Below are positions 15,501-23,268 of a stretch of 33,982 bases of DNA, piece after piece. This DNA is from an uncultured Clostridia bacterium. GTDB lineage: Bacteria; Bacillota; Clostridia; Oscillospirales; Ruminococcaceae. The stretch spans positions 1-33,982 of the forward strand of contig CANQNY010000012.1 in the NCBI GenBank assembly GCA_947625335.1, written 5' to 3'. The stretch's first letter is position 1. Each line of letters begins with the position of its first letter. The position numbers and the translations under genes were made by a program. Under the pieces are notes generated by a model. The model ran no database searches. It had not been told where the DNA came from and saw only the letters and a list, made by a program, of their open reading frames with translations.

Positions 15501-17060
15501 GAGGAAATGTTGACGAGTTTTCGCCCACACTTCCGCCGTACAGAAAACAACAAACCCAGCAGAGCGACCTCTGCTGGGAAATGGTGCAGGACATTGTCCT
15601 GCTGGCTCCCCCAAACCCCTTAAATCCGAAACGTAAGTACTTAATTTGAGAGGAATCGTCTCAGATTCCTCTCTGCAATTAAAATTTATTACAGCCTTAT
15701 CATCATACACATAAATCGAATTCACGAATGTATCTATAATCCGCTGCTTGTTATCTTGACTTGCAAGGTTAAGGTCAATCATCTTGGACAGCCAAAACTT
15801 GACCTGTTCCCGCGTCAAAATCTGCGTTTGAATTTCCTCGCGGGCGATCTTAACTTCAAGGTCTGTCTTCTGCGCAGTCAACTCGTCCATACGCCTTTTG
15901 GTAGTCGGATTTATAATGCCTTGCTCTATCGCGCGAGCCATATTCTCCAAACTTTTTTCCACTTCCTCCAACTCCCGATGCAGCAAAGGGACAGCCGTGT
16001 TTTCTTTAGCCTGCCACATCATCAAATGCTCCACCAAACTATCCATAGCATTACACTCAAAAACGCTCTGAACGGTCTTCCGCATAACTAATTCTTCAAT
16101 GGCGTCTTTCCGCACCGCTTTTCTATGACATCCACGCTTTTTCTTAGCGGTAACACATTTATAATAGTGGTAAACTTTGCCCGATTGACTTGTCCCGCCC
16201 TCGCCAACCATTAGCGCACCACAATCGCCGCACATTAACTTTGACGTAAGCAGATACCTCTCATCAGCTTTATAGCTTGACGGCGCATACTTGTTTTTCT
16301 CAAGCCTGTCCATGGCAAGCGCAAACAATTCCTTTGAAATGATTGACGGCACACCGTTCGGCACTACCACATCACGATAACTATACTCGCCTATATATTT
16401 CCTATTCTGCAAAAGTGCCGTAACCGTAGTCTTACCTATTGGCTTACCTTGTGAAGAGCGCACTCCGTTATCATTAAGATATGTCACAATATCTTTGACT
16501 TGTCTGCCGTTGACATACATCAGAAAAGCCTCTTTAATAAACGGTGCGGTCAGCTCGTCAATCTGATAGTGCTTGCTCTCGTCAATCTTGTAACCAACAG
16601 GAACAAACCCTCCGTTGTATTGGCACTTCAAAGCGTTCTCGGGCATACCCCTTATGACTTTTTCCGAAAGCTCCGCCGAATAATATTCCGCATACCCCTC
16701 AAGCACTGACTCCAGAATAATTCCCTCCGCGCCATCAGATATAGCTTCCGTTGCCGAAATGACCTTCACGCCGTTCTTGCGCAGCACCGCCTTATAGTGC
16801 GCGCTGTCATAACGGTTGCGCGCGAACCTGTCCAGCTTCCAGACTATAACCATATCGTAAAGTCCTCCGGAACTCTCCTTAACCATTCGCTGAAATTCGG
16901 GACGATTGTCCGTTTTCGCCGACACCGCCCTGTCAATGTACGAGCCAACAAGCGTGTAGCCTTTTCGCATAGCGAACTCGCGGCACTCGCGCAACTGCCC
17001 CTCTATGCTCTCCTCGCGCTGATTATCGCAGGAATACCGCGCGTAAATTACTGCTCTCAT
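15486..17060 (-). CDS. Large serine recombinase of an integrative element
   Basis: This 524-residue protein has a resolvase domain with nucleophile Ser10 in IYARYSCDNQ, then YIDRAVSAKTDNRPEFQRM and VWKLDRFARNRYD. A recombinase domain (about residues 150-260) and a zinc ribbon (CGDC at about 276-279, then the YYKC and GCHRK cysteines) follow, with a coiled-coil at about 355-410 (REVELEEVEKSLENMARAIE region). The catalytic part looks intact. Residues after about 475 do not resemble the family and seem to be read from flanking DNA and repeat R2, so the true C-terminus may have been replaced. It has its own promoter and an AAAGGAGG site. Such enzymes integrate conjugative or mobilisable elements. 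Confidence 0.88.
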   Translation of the reverse strand: MRAVIYARYSCDNQREESIEGQLRECREFAMRKGYTLVGSYIDRAVSAKTDNRPEFQRMVKESSGGLYDMVIVWKLDRFARNRYDSAHYKAVLRKNGVKVISATEAISDGAEGIILESVLEGYAEYYSAELSEKVIRGMPENALKCQYNGGFVPVGYKIDESKHYQIDELTAPFIKEAFLMYVNGRQVKDIVTYLNDNGVRSSQGKPIGKTTVTALLQNRKYIGEYSYRDVVVPNGVPSIISKELFALAMDRLEKNKYAPSSYKADERYLLTSKLMCGDCGALMVGEGGTSQSGKVYHYYKCVTAKKKRGCHRKAVRKDAIEELVMRKTVQSVFECNAMDSLVEHLMMWQAKENTAVPLLHRELEEVEKSLENMARAIEQGIINPTTKRRMDELTAQKTDLEVKIAREEIQTQILTREQVKFWLSKMIDLNLASQDNKQRIIDTFVNSIYVYDDKAVINFNCREESETIPLKLSTYVSDLRGLGEPAGQCPAPFPSRGRSAGFVVFCTAEVWAKTRQHFLFVTI

Positions 17061-17086
17061 GTTAACGACCTCCTTTTTATAATATG

Positions 17087-17115
17087 ATTATACCATACCC
17101 AAAAGCGTTTGTCAA
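17087..17115 (-). promoter_or_regulatory. Promoter of the serine recombinase
   Basis: On the minus strand, TTGACA (17110-17115), 17 bp ending in TGG, then TATAAT (17087-17092), close to the start at 17060. Confidence 0.85.
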
Positions 17116-17167
17116 TGCTTTAAAGCGATAAATCACAGATTTTTTTTTACTTTCGGGAACGATACCT

Positions 17168-17329
17168 TTAAGCTGCACTATCAGTACCCTGTTCGACTTC
17201 TCGAAGATGTTCCTCCCAGATTGCCTTACCACTATCCGAAGAAAAGAATTCTTGCATAGCCGGCAACAAACTTTGCGCCAGCGCGTCAAGCTGCTCCTCG
17301 AAAAGAACGTGCTTCTTCTGATTTTCCAT
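17168..17329 (-). CDS. Small acidic protein upstream of the recombinase
   Basis: This 53-residue ORF (start MENQKKHVLFEEQLDALAQ) is acidic and helical. It is preceded by GGGGGAG. An in-frame ATG at 17362 would lie in the structured region and lacks a good site. Small ORFs of this kind often precede recombinases in Firmicute elements, but I do not know a function. It could be an accessory or directionality factor. Confidence 0.6.
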   Translation of the reverse strand: MENQKKHVLFEEQLDALAQSLLPAMQEFFSSDSGKAIWEEHLREVEQGTDSAA

Positions 17330-17358
17330 TTTGTCTCCCCCTTGAAAATTTTTGCCCT

Positions 17359-17524
17359 TCACTTATAGGAAAATTTTCGGCGATTTATTAGGGGGTAAGA
17401 ACAAAATTTTTTCTATTCTACTTTTTGTACAAAATGTTCACTGCCAATATGTGCATTGCAACAAACTTAAAATAAATTTTTCATCTCCCCCTAATTTTCC
17501 CACTGATTTTTTTCCTATAAGTGA
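17359..17524. repeat. Perfect 15-bp inverted repeat
   Basis: Arms are 17359-17373 and 17510-17524, separated by 136 bases that are A/T-rich. It is too far apart for a simple terminator and is more like a recombination or relaxosome site. Confidence 0.7.
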
Positions 17525-17563
17525 GGGGGGTAACACAATCTGCGGTTTGCCGACGCAGAAAAT

Positions 17564-17705
17564 TTTTGAGGGGGTTTGCAGGAGCAGACCAAAAACGCCA
17601 AAACGAGGAATACGTATTCTTTCGATTTTTGTATGCATAGCAAGCCATAGAAAATCCCGTATACTTTGGGATTTTCTTACATTTTGAGTGCAGACCCCCT
17701 CAAAA
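17564..17705. repeat. 17-bp inverted repeat (one mismatch) around an inner hairpin
   Basis: Arms are 17564-17580 and 17689-17705. They enclose the 10-bp hairpin at 17649-17677, so the whole could extrude as a nested cruciform. Confidence 0.65.
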
Positions 17706-17797
17706 TATTTCTTAGGGAACCCAACCCTAAGAGTAATACCCCCTAAATTGATAGGCTTTGTCTATCACCATTTCAATTAACAGGAGGTAGAAAAATT

Positions 17798-18084
17798 ATG
17801 AGAAAGTATAAGCAAGTAAAACGCAAGGAGGTCATATTCTCGACAGATGAATGGAAGTTGATTGAGGAACGGGCTGCTTCGGTTCTGATGAAAACGGGAA
17901 CATTCATAAAACGTATGTCCCTCGACGGGCATATAACCTATTTTAATATGTCCGAGGTAGGCGAAGTGATGAAAGCCTTGCGTATCATTGTGCGAACATT
18001 AACCAGATTGCGAAAACAGCGAACGAGATTAACAGCATTTATACCGAGGAGCGCTCCACGTCCGAACGCGTTGTTACGGAGTAA
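17798..18084 (+). pseudogene. mobC: MobC-like relaxosome accessory protein, frameshifted
   Basis: The first part (MRKYKQVKRKEVIFSTDEW... to MKALRII, residues 1-64) resembles MobC ribbon-helix-helix proteins that load a relaxase at oriT. Near 17990 the frame is lost. In the +1 frame the expected continuation appears: ANINQIAKTANEINSIYTEE, ending at TAA 18082-18084. A single missing G in ATTG(G)TGCG would restore RIIGANINQIA. The original ORF runs on to 18361 only as noise across other remnants. The gene also seems cut short, joined to permease DNA near 18045-18060. The ribosome site is AGGAGG. No relaxase gene is in the window. Confidence 0.75.
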
Positions 18085-18365
18085 ATTCTTTCCTCGTCGG
18101 TGTCGAGTTCAATGTCCGAGAGCAGCGTGTTGTAATAATCATCGTCCCGACCGAAAAGCTCGCACATATGATTTCCATAAACGCCGTCAATCCTGCGGCG
18201 TAGGAGCATGCGTCCTCGACCGTGAACGCATAGTCCATTTCGTTGGCGCTGTCGGTGAGTATCAGCTTGTCGCCTTTTTTCAGTCCGTACTTTTCGGCAG
18301 TCGCTTTTTCGAGGACAAGGCTAATTTTTCCGCCGTGAAGTGTCTGAACAGAAGCTTTTAAATTC
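18039..18365 (-). pseudogene. FtsX/MacB-type ABC permease fragment
   Basis: Only an internal segment of an extracytoplasmic domain remains: ISLVLEKATAEKYGLKKGD, then KLILTDSANEMDYAFTVEDA and AAGLTAFMEI. After a frameshift near 18172 it continues as CELFGRDDDYYNTLLSDIE and YSVTTRSDVERSS. The pattern of an FtsX-type permease extracellular domain fits. Both ends are missing: the left end abuts the mobC remnant and the right end runs into the TetR remnant. No ATPase partner is present. Confidence 0.55.
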
Positions 18366-18551
18366 CTCAAAGGGTTGTTCAACGATCGCCGCGAACAAGT
18401 CCTCCTTATCCTTAAAAAAGAAGTACAATGCGCCGATAGTCACTTCTGCGTCGGCGCATATCTTCCTCAGGGAAGCTTTCGTGCAGACCTTTTCAGAGAA
18501 TTCCGCGCGGGCACTTTCGATAAGCCTTTCCTTAGTTTCTTTAATATCCAA
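18321..18551 (-). pseudogene. TetR-family regulator, N-terminal remnant
   Basis: The DNA-binding part is present (residues 1-67): TKERLIESARAEFSEK, then SLRKICADAEVTIGALYFFFKDKEDLFAAIV. The 120 or so residues of the ligand domain are absent and the frame ends after nine residues read from the permease remnant. The start is a TTG at 18551 with AAGGAG seven nt upstream. A short palindrome at 18567-18581 lies in front. It looks like the leader gene of a lost TetR-ATPase-permease operon. Confidence 0.7.
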
Positions 18552-18566
18552 ATTTTAACTCCTTGA

Positions 18567-18581
18567 CATAACGTTGTTATG
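18567..18581. promoter_or_regulatory. Palindrome upstream of the TetR remnant (probable operator)
   Basis: CATAAC-GTT-GTTATG lies about 15 nt before the TTG start. It resembles in its half-site the palindrome in front of the intact tetR (28632-28659), which has TATAAC/GTTATA arms. Confidence 0.55.
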
Positions 18582-18660
18582 CTATAATTATAACTTTATC
18601 ATATTTTTTCTCTAAATGTCAAGAAGTTTTTAAAATTTTTAGAAAATTTAAAAAAAAGTA

Positions 18661-18690
18661 TTGACAACTGCCGTTTTGATATGCTATAAT
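18661..18690 (+). promoter_or_regulatory. Promoter of the DUF3793-flavodoxin unit
   Basis: TTGACA (18661-18666), 18 bp ending in TGC, then TATAAT (18685-18690). The -10 and the next ten bases (ATATTCAAG) are the same as in the oppositely oriented promoter at 24792-24820. Confidence 0.88.
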
Positions 18691-18697
18691 ATATTCA

Positions 18698-18715
18698 AGT
18701 TAGTTTACGCTAACT
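18698..18715. promoter_or_regulatory. Operator 1: AGTTAGTTTACGCTAACT
   Basis: An 18-bp palindrome just downstream of the -10 box, where a bound repressor would block transcription. It is a member of the six-copy RGTTAGYnnnnRCTAACY family in this window. Confidence 0.85.
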
Positions 18716-18762
18716 CGCGGAATTGCCGGCATATTATGTCCCGGTATTTATTTTTGGAATTG

Positions 18763-18780
18763 AGTTAGCAGAAACTAACC
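18763..18780. promoter_or_regulatory. Operator 2: AGTTAGCAGAAACTAACC
   Basis: This second copy lies 65 bp (about six helical turns) after operator 1 and 30 nt before the start codon. The paired arrangement is repeated at the 24.7-kb promoter. Confidence 0.85.
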
Positions 18781-18809
18781 AAATTCCGCTTATATATGGA
18801 GGAACGCAG

Positions 18810-19376
18810 ATGAATTTATTCGAAAGCATTGAAAAAGGTCTGATTCGGCACTGCTCGCCAACGCTTGCCTCTTTAAAAACAGCCAGCTTGTTTACGCTTG
18901 AATTTACCTGTCACAAAGAGTTGAACAGGGTTCTTCGCAAGTGGAATAAGAACTTATCCGATAAAGGCGTTGCTATGATTGCGCTGCGGGAAACAGATAA
19001 CCGCGCTTTGATCTATGTGTTCAGAAAAAACAAGCTGCGCGAGGCGTTATGCTGCCCGAAAATCGAGCGTTTTCTTCGGGGCAGCGGATACTGCGGTACA
19101 AATATTGGCGCGGCGCTTTCCACATTAAGAGCACATTTGACCGAGTTTGGAGAATTTCCACATGAGATCGGGGTTTTTCTCGGATACCCTCTTGACGATG
19201 TGATAGGGTTCATCAAAAACAAAGGGCAAAACTGCAAATGTACAGGCTGTTGGAAAGTATATTGCAACGAATGCGAGGCGGTAAAAACGTTTGCGCGTTA
19301 TAAGAAGTGTGAAACGATTTATATGCGTCTTTGGGAGCAGGGAAAGAGTGTTCGGCAGCTTACCGTGGCTGCTTGA
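18810..19376 (+). CDS. DUF3793 family protein
   Basis: This 188-residue protein matches the DUF3793 pattern: HCSPTLASLKTASLF near the start, PHEIGVFLGYPLDDVIGFI near residues 112-130, and a cysteine-rich CKCTGCWKVYCNEC near 138-151 followed by FARYKKCETIYMRLW. The biochemical function of the family is not known. The cysteines could bind metal or an Fe-S cluster. The ATG at 18810 follows TGGAGGA; longer in-frame starts lie across the operator. It is co-transcribed with flavodoxin under a twin-operator promoter, which suggests a role in iron limitation or redox balance (inference). Confidence 0.8.
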   Translation: MNLFESIEKGLIRHCSPTLASLKTASLFTLEFTCHKELNRVLRKWNKNLSDKGVAMIALRETDNRALIYVFRKNKLREALCCPKIERFLRGSGYCGTNIGAALSTLRAHLTEFGEFPHEIGVFLGYPLDDVIGFIKNKGQNCKCTGCWKVYCNECEAVKTFARYKKCETIYMRLWEQGKSVRQLTVAA

Positions 19377-19432
19377 CATATATCAGGGGCGGCGCAAAAT
19401 GCTTCCCCAAATAATGAAAGGAGTTTTACATA

Positions 19433-19855
19433 ATGAGTAAAATAGCGGTGGTTTATTGGAGCGGTACCGGCAATACGGAATCTATGGCAGTAAAAGTTGC
19501 CGAGGGCGCAAGAACCGAAGGTGCGGAAGTGATATGCTGCACGGCGGCAGAATTCAGCGCAGATATGATGGACAACTTTGACGCGATAGCGTTCGGATGC
19601 CCGTCTATGGGTTCGGAACAGCTTGAGGAAAGTGAATTTGAGCCGATGTTTTCAAGTTGTGAACCAAAACTCACCGGCAAGAAAATTGCCTTGTTCGGTT
19701 CATACGGTTGGGGAGACGGCGAGTGGATGCGTAATTGGGAAGAATCTTGTATAGCGAACGGAGCTGTTCTTGCGTGTGATAGTGTTATCTGTAATGATGC
19801 GCCCGACACGGACGCAGAAGCAGCGTGCGTAAATCTCGGTAAAGCTTTGGTTTGA
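19433..19855 (+). CDS. Flavodoxin
   Basis: This 140-residue FMN-binding electron carrier substitutes for ferredoxin when iron is short. The FMN phosphate loop is YWSGTGNTESMA (residues 8-19), the isoalloxazine loops are GCPSMGSEQLEE and SYGWGDGEWM, and the length is that of short-chain flavodoxins. An AAAGGAG site precedes the ATG. It is the second gene after the operator-controlled promoter, 57 nt after DUF3793, and is followed by a strong terminator shared with the convergent Eet-like operon. Confidence 0.93.
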   Translation: MSKIAVVYWSGTGNTESMAVKVAEGARTEGAEVICCTAAEFSADMMDNFDAIAFGCPSMGSEQLEESEFEPMFSSCEPKLTGKKIALFGSYGWGDGEWMRNWEESCIANGAVLACDSVICNDAPDTDAEAACVNLGKALV

Positions 19856-19882
19856 TTACAACTATCCCCTAAATTTACAAAA

Positions 19883-19927
19883 ACAAACACGGTCGAGAGA
19901 TTGTACTTCGATCGTGTTTGTTGTTTT
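19883..19927. terminator. Terminator between flavodoxin and the Eet-like operon
   Basis: A 14-bp stem with one wobble (arms 19883-19896 and 19908-19921) is followed by TGTTTTAT on the plus strand and preceded by A-rich DNA, so it can serve both convergent transcripts. Confidence 0.88.
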
Positions 19928-20417
19928 ATCGCTTTTTCATTCTTAAAATCAAAAGTTGCGCACATATTCCCGTAAATAGTCCGGCAATACAGCCGGTTAC
20001 TATTAAGAAGGGCAAGTACCCGATAACCGCAAAGGTCTGCATTACCGCACAAGCAACAGCGATCTGTCCTATATTATGGAAAACCGCGCCGAAAATGCTT
20101 AACAGCCACAAGTATTTATCGGTGACTGCTCTTTTGAGCAGCGACATTCCGAGTATACAAAGCAGACTTCCTCCAAAGCCAAAAAGCATTGCCATTAAAT
20201 TCCCCGAAAATAGCGAACCAAGAAATATCCGTACCACGCAGATCATAGCGGTATCGCGAACGCCGTAATTATATAGAGCATAAACCGTTACTATATTTGC
20301 AAGCCCCAATTTAACGCCCGGGATCGGTACGATATTGGGAAGGCGCAGTTCAATTACAAAAATAACAAGCGCGATCGAAGTCAGCAGGCTTAATTTCGTC
20401 AGTTTTCTTACATCCAT
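19926..20417 (-). CDS. eetB: EetB-like Gx-transporter family membrane protein
   Basis: This 163-residue protein has about five membrane helices. It matches the Gx/heptaprenyl-diphosphate-synthase component I family: LTKLSLLTSIALVIFVIE, LRLPNIVPIPGVKLGLANIV, RIFLGSLFSGN, and GAVFHNIGQI. In the Listeria flavin-based electron transfer locus a protein of this family is EetB. The ATG at 20417 is chosen because AAGG lies upstream and it is 4 nt after the eetA-like stop; an in-frame ATG at 20456 overlaps eetA more deeply. It is the last gene of the operon. Confidence 0.8.
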   Translation of the reverse strand: MDVRKLTKLSLLTSIALVIFVIELRLPNIVPIPGVKLGLANIVTVYALYNYGVRDTAMICVVRIFLGSLFSGNLMAMLFGFGGSLLCILGMSLLKRAVTDKYLWLLSIFGAVFHNIGQIAVACAVMQTFAVIGYLPFLIVTGCIAGLFTGICAQLLILRMKKR

Positions 20418-20421
20418 CTTT

Positions 20422-20784
20422 CTACCTTGCGGCTGCATCCGCATCGTTGTTTTCATATTCGATTATCAGCTTATTCGGTAAGCATATTATGGGAATTGCC
20501 GTTGAGTCCAGCCAACCCGCGTTTACACAGACCTTGTCCGGACAATCGGCTTCCAATACGCGTATTTTATGATCCTTAATTTCAAGCGTGTTCTTTTTTC
20601 CGTTATATTCAACAACAATGGTTTTGTTCGGGGATTTGGAAAGATCTATAGTATACAAAAGCTCTCCGTCGCTTTTTATTTTTACAATATCACCCGAAGG
20701 TGCGTTCAGCATAACAACAGATATTACTGCCGAGGCAAGAAAAACTACAGCGCAGGCAGTGATCAAAAAAACGGTTTTTTTCAT
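20422..20784 (-). CDS. eetA: EetA-like NusG domain II protein
   Basis: This 120-residue protein has one N-terminal membrane helix (about residues 4-24) and an extracytoplasmic NusG domain II-type beta-barrel. Visible motifs are GKKNTLEIKDHKIRVLEADCPDKVCVNAGW and IPIICLPNKLIIE, read here as residues 62-91 and 97-109, with cysteines C81, C86 and C101. The same family pairs with EetB in the Listeria locus, where both support electron export. It overlaps the apbE stop as ATGA and precedes eetB by 4 nt, giving strict coupling. Confidence 0.82.
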   Translation of the reverse strand: MKKTVFLITACAVVFLASAVISVVMLNAPSGDIVKIKSDGELLYTIDLSKSPNKTIVVEYNGKKNTLEIKDHKIRVLEADCPDKVCVNAGWLDSTAIPIICLPNKLIIEYENNDADAAAR

Positions 20785-21842
20785 CTGTATATCACCTCAA
20801 GCTTGTTTTGCTCATATGGTCTTGAAAGGGAAAAATTACTTTGTATTCCCTCTGTAACGGTAATTTCTCCGGCATCCGTAATGATTATCATTTCAAAGTC
20901 GCAGTATTTGCGCCAATGTTCAACAGCGGCTTCTTTACCCATAACGAAAAGCGCTGTTGAAAGCGCATCGCAGAGTACCCCGCTGTCGCCGATCACTGTG
21001 ACCGACGCTATCCCGTTATTGACGGGATAACCGTCAAACGGACTGATTATATGACAATACCGCGTTCCATCATCTCCGGTGAAATATCTCTCATAGCTTC
21101 CCGAGGTTATAACCGCTTTATCGACAATTTCAAGATTTCCGATATAGGTCTGCGGTAAATTCGGATCGGTCAGCGCGATCTTCCATGCGCTTCCGTCGGG
21201 CTTGCTTCCGAGCGCGTGGACGTTTCCGCCCAAAGAAATTATTGCAGAGGTAATTCCGTTTTCCTTAAACAATGAAATAATTTTGTCGCTTGTATAACCT
21301 TTGGCAACCGCGCCAAGATCGATCATATAACCCGAGGGCAATTGAATGCTGTTCTCCGCTGCCCAAACAGCTGAATAATTTACATTTGTAAGCAGTGAAC
21401 GGATATTCTCGGGAGTCGGAATTTTGTAATCTCCGGTAGTAAATCCCCACTCCCGCAATATCGGATAGATCGTTATATCCAATGCGCCGTTTGTTCTTTC
21501 GCACAAGTCAAGCGCGTTTTTTATAAGCTCCACACAATCGCAATTTAACTCGATCTTTTCGCCTTGTGCGTTGTTCAATCGGGAAATATCGCTGTCCGGT
21601 AATGTGACCGAAAGCTCCTTCTCCAGCATTTCAATAATTGCTTGTGCGGAGTTCAGCGGCTTATCATCGGCACAATACGCTTTAAGTGCCATATAGGTGT
21701 CCATTGCAAACAATTCCGCAGTATGCAGCGATACATTATCACTTTGCGCTGCTGAAATATCCGATGCCGATTCGTGAGCGGAATCCGCGCAGCCGCAAAA
21801 AAATAATATACAGCATACGAAAATAACAACAAATTTCCTCAT
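20781..21842 (-). CDS. apbE: FAD:protein FMN transferase lipoprotein (ApbE/FmnB)
   Basis: This 353-residue extracytoplasmic enzyme attaches FMN from FAD covalently to Ser or Thr in Dxx(S/T)GA(T/S) targets. The lipobox FFCGC places the lipid on Cys18. Motifs visible are AMDTYMALKAY, the acidic LDITIYPILREW, DLGAVAKGYTSDKI, SLGGNVHALGSKPDGSAWKI, TSGSYERYF, YCHIISPFDGYPV and the Mg2+-binding CDALSTALFVMG. The natural target is probably the FMN-binding protein encoded 3 nt upstream. In Listeria the equivalent is FmnB. The start has AAAGGAAG. Confidence 0.93.
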   Translation of the reverse strand: MRKFVVIFVCCILFFCGCADSAHESASDISAAQSDNVSLHTAELFAMDTYMALKAYCADDKPLNSAQAIIEMLEKELSVTLPDSDISRLNNAQGEKIELNCDCVELIKNALDLCERTNGALDITIYPILREWGFTTGDYKIPTPENIRSLLTNVNYSAVWAAENSIQLPSGYMIDLGAVAKGYTSDKIISLFKENGITSAIISLGGNVHALGSKPDGSAWKIALTDPNLPQTYIGNLEIVDKAVITSGSYERYFTGDDGTRYCHIISPFDGYPVNNGIASVTVIGDSGVLCDALSTALFVMGKEAAVEHWRKYCDFEMIIITDAGEITVTEGIQSNFSLSRPYEQNKLEVIYR

Positions 21843-21845
21843 AAC

Positions 21846-23186
21846 TTACTTCCTTTTTGCGGAAGCTAGTGCGTCAGCAACAGCCGACATAATACCCCTT
21901 GAACTGAACGTAGCTCCGGAAACCGCGTCTACCTCGGTATTCTGCGCCGATATTATCCGCGAGATCACCACGTCGGCAGCACTGTCGAAATACCACAGGT
22001 CGCTTTCTTCGCTGTCTGCCGTTATGCTGATGATCTTGTCGTTCTCTATGGTTACGCTTACGATAATATCCCCGTCATAACCAAAAGCGGAGGCGGTGTA
22101 AACTCCGTTGTTGTAAATATATTCAGGTTCGGGGAGCAGATCAGGAACTTTTGATGAACTGATCTGCGATGAAACTGATGAACTTTCAATTTGCGGTTTG
22201 GATTGCGCAGACTCAGCGGTCGGCAAAGACTCGGCAACACTTTCCGAACCAACGCTCTGCAAAGAGCTTTCAACAAGTGAAGGGGCAGAACTTACACTGC
22301 TTGAACTGTTCGTTTGCGAAGCCGAACCGCTTGTTTGCATGGTTGAACCACTTGCCGGATTATGCAGCGTTTCAACGGAACTGCTCTCCGTGCTTGTCGA
22401 AATACTATTTGGTTTCGCCGAGCTTGTTTTCGGAACAGCTACCGTTACGAGCACCGCGCATATCACCACTGAAGCCGCCGCAGAACAGAAATTCAGCACC
22501 GTTTTGTTTTGCGGCTTATTCTTTAGAATGATCTGCTTGCGTATACGGCAAGCCGCATAGCCGATAAATACAACAGAGTAAACCGCGACATTAAGCAGAT
22601 ATCCGCGTCTTCCGACAATAGCAAACGGAACGTTCAATATCATAACGTGAATATAGATCAACGCGTAAAAGGCATAAGCCGAGCGCTGAATGTTTTTCCA
22701 TGTTTTTGGCTTGAACTTTTTGCGTATCTTCGGGAATGACATCACAGTAAGCGGAAGCATTATCATAAGCATAATTAACGAGATAATTCCAGCCGCAAGC
22801 TGCTGAGAACTCATTGAATCGGACGCGGTAAACATACGCACAAAATATATTTTTCCAAATCCGATATTGTGTCCAAGCGTCAGCAGTGCCGCAAAGATCG
22901 ACAGCTCGCCGCGAATAGGCATAAGAACTTTCATCGGCTTAGAGCCGTTTGGAAGTGCGCCTGTCCACATCACCACCGCCCACAAGCCTGTTGCCAGAGT
23001 ACCACGGCTGAATAACGCGATTATATAATCATTTACGAAATTCGGGGCACTGCTAAAGTCAGCAATTGATACTGCTGCGGATATTATGACTGCCGTCAGA
23101 TAAAATGCAAGCGGACATTTTTTCAGCGGAACTCTTAAAAATATTGCAATACAAACTGCAAGAATTACGGAAATTAAAAACAGCAT
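21846..23186 (-). CDS. Ferric-reductase-like membrane protein fused to an FMN-binding domain
   Basis: This 446-residue protein has three parts. Residues 1-245 hold about seven helices of a ferric-reductase/MsrQ-like heme domain, with candidate heme ligands H106 (LLTLGHNIGF) and H180 (LIYIHVMI). The WxxLHRLxY His of MsrQ-type proteins is Gln here (WKNIQRSAY, Q167), so one heme may be missing. Residues about 250-360 are a Ser/Thr/Gln-rich linker likely to cross the cell wall. Residues about 365-446 are an FMN-binding domain with DAVSGATFSS, whose Thr426 is the expected flavinylation site for the ApbE encoded next. This would carry electrons from membrane heme to surface flavin. Confidence 0.87.
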   Translation of the reverse strand: MLFLISVILAVCIAIFLRVPLKKCPLAFYLTAVIISAAVSIADFSSAPNFVNDYIIALFSRGTLATGLWAVVMWTGALPNGSKPMKVLMPIRGELSIFAALLTLGHNIGFGKIYFVRMFTASDSMSSQQLAAGIISLIMLMIMLPLTVMSFPKIRKKFKPKTWKNIQRSAYAFYALIYIHVMILNVPFAIVGRRGYLLNVAVYSVVFIGYAACRIRKQIILKNKPQNKTVLNFCSAAASVVICAVLVTVAVPKTSSAKPNSISTSTESSSVETLHNPASGSTMQTSGSASQTNSSSSVSSAPSLVESSLQSVGSESVAESLPTAESAQSKPQIESSSVSSQISSSKVPDLLPEPEYIYNNGVYTASAFGYDGDIIVSVTIENDKIISITADSEESDLWYFDSAADVVISRIISAQNTEVDAVSGATFSSRGIMSAVADALASAKRK

Positions 23187-23204
23187 ACCTACCTCACAAA
23201 TGAA

Positions 23205-23231
23205 TGCCGCCCGGTTTTCCGCCGAGCGGCA
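23205..23231 (-). other. Intercistronic hairpin after the surface-protein gene
   Basis: On the minus strand TGCCGCTCGG pairs with CCGGGCGGCA (one wobble). It has no U-tract. It lies between the 466-residue gene and the reductase gene and could stabilise the upstream message or attenuate the rest of the operon. Confidence 0.5.
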
Positions 23232-23268
23232 ACACGATATCGCCGCAACTGCGGCAGAATGTACAAAA

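Larger units (their letters stand above)
17335..17750. other. Gene-free, highly structured region beside mobC (candidate oriT)
   Basis: No credible gene lies here, but at least five inverted repeats do. TCACTTATAGGAAAA (17359-17373) pairs perfectly with 17510-17524. TTAGGGGGTA (17388-17397) pairs with 17737-17746. TTTTGAGGGGGTTTGCA (17564-17580) pairs with 17689-17705 over 17 bp with one wobble. Local hairpins are AGAAAATCCC/GGGATTTTCT (17649-17677) and CTTAGGG/CCCTAAG (17711-17731). Transfer origins are typically rich in inverted repeats and adjoin mobC, which starts at 17798. No nick site is recognised. Confidence 0.5.

Noticed and set aside
18085-18361. Continuation of the mobC reading frame to 187 residues
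   Set aside because: The sequence after the frameshift is basic, repetitive noise antisense to the TetR and permease remnants.
22198-22560. Plus-strand ORFs of about 120 residues opposite the Ser-rich linker
   Set aside because: They are antisense to a low-complexity coding segment, which makes stop codons rare in other frames.
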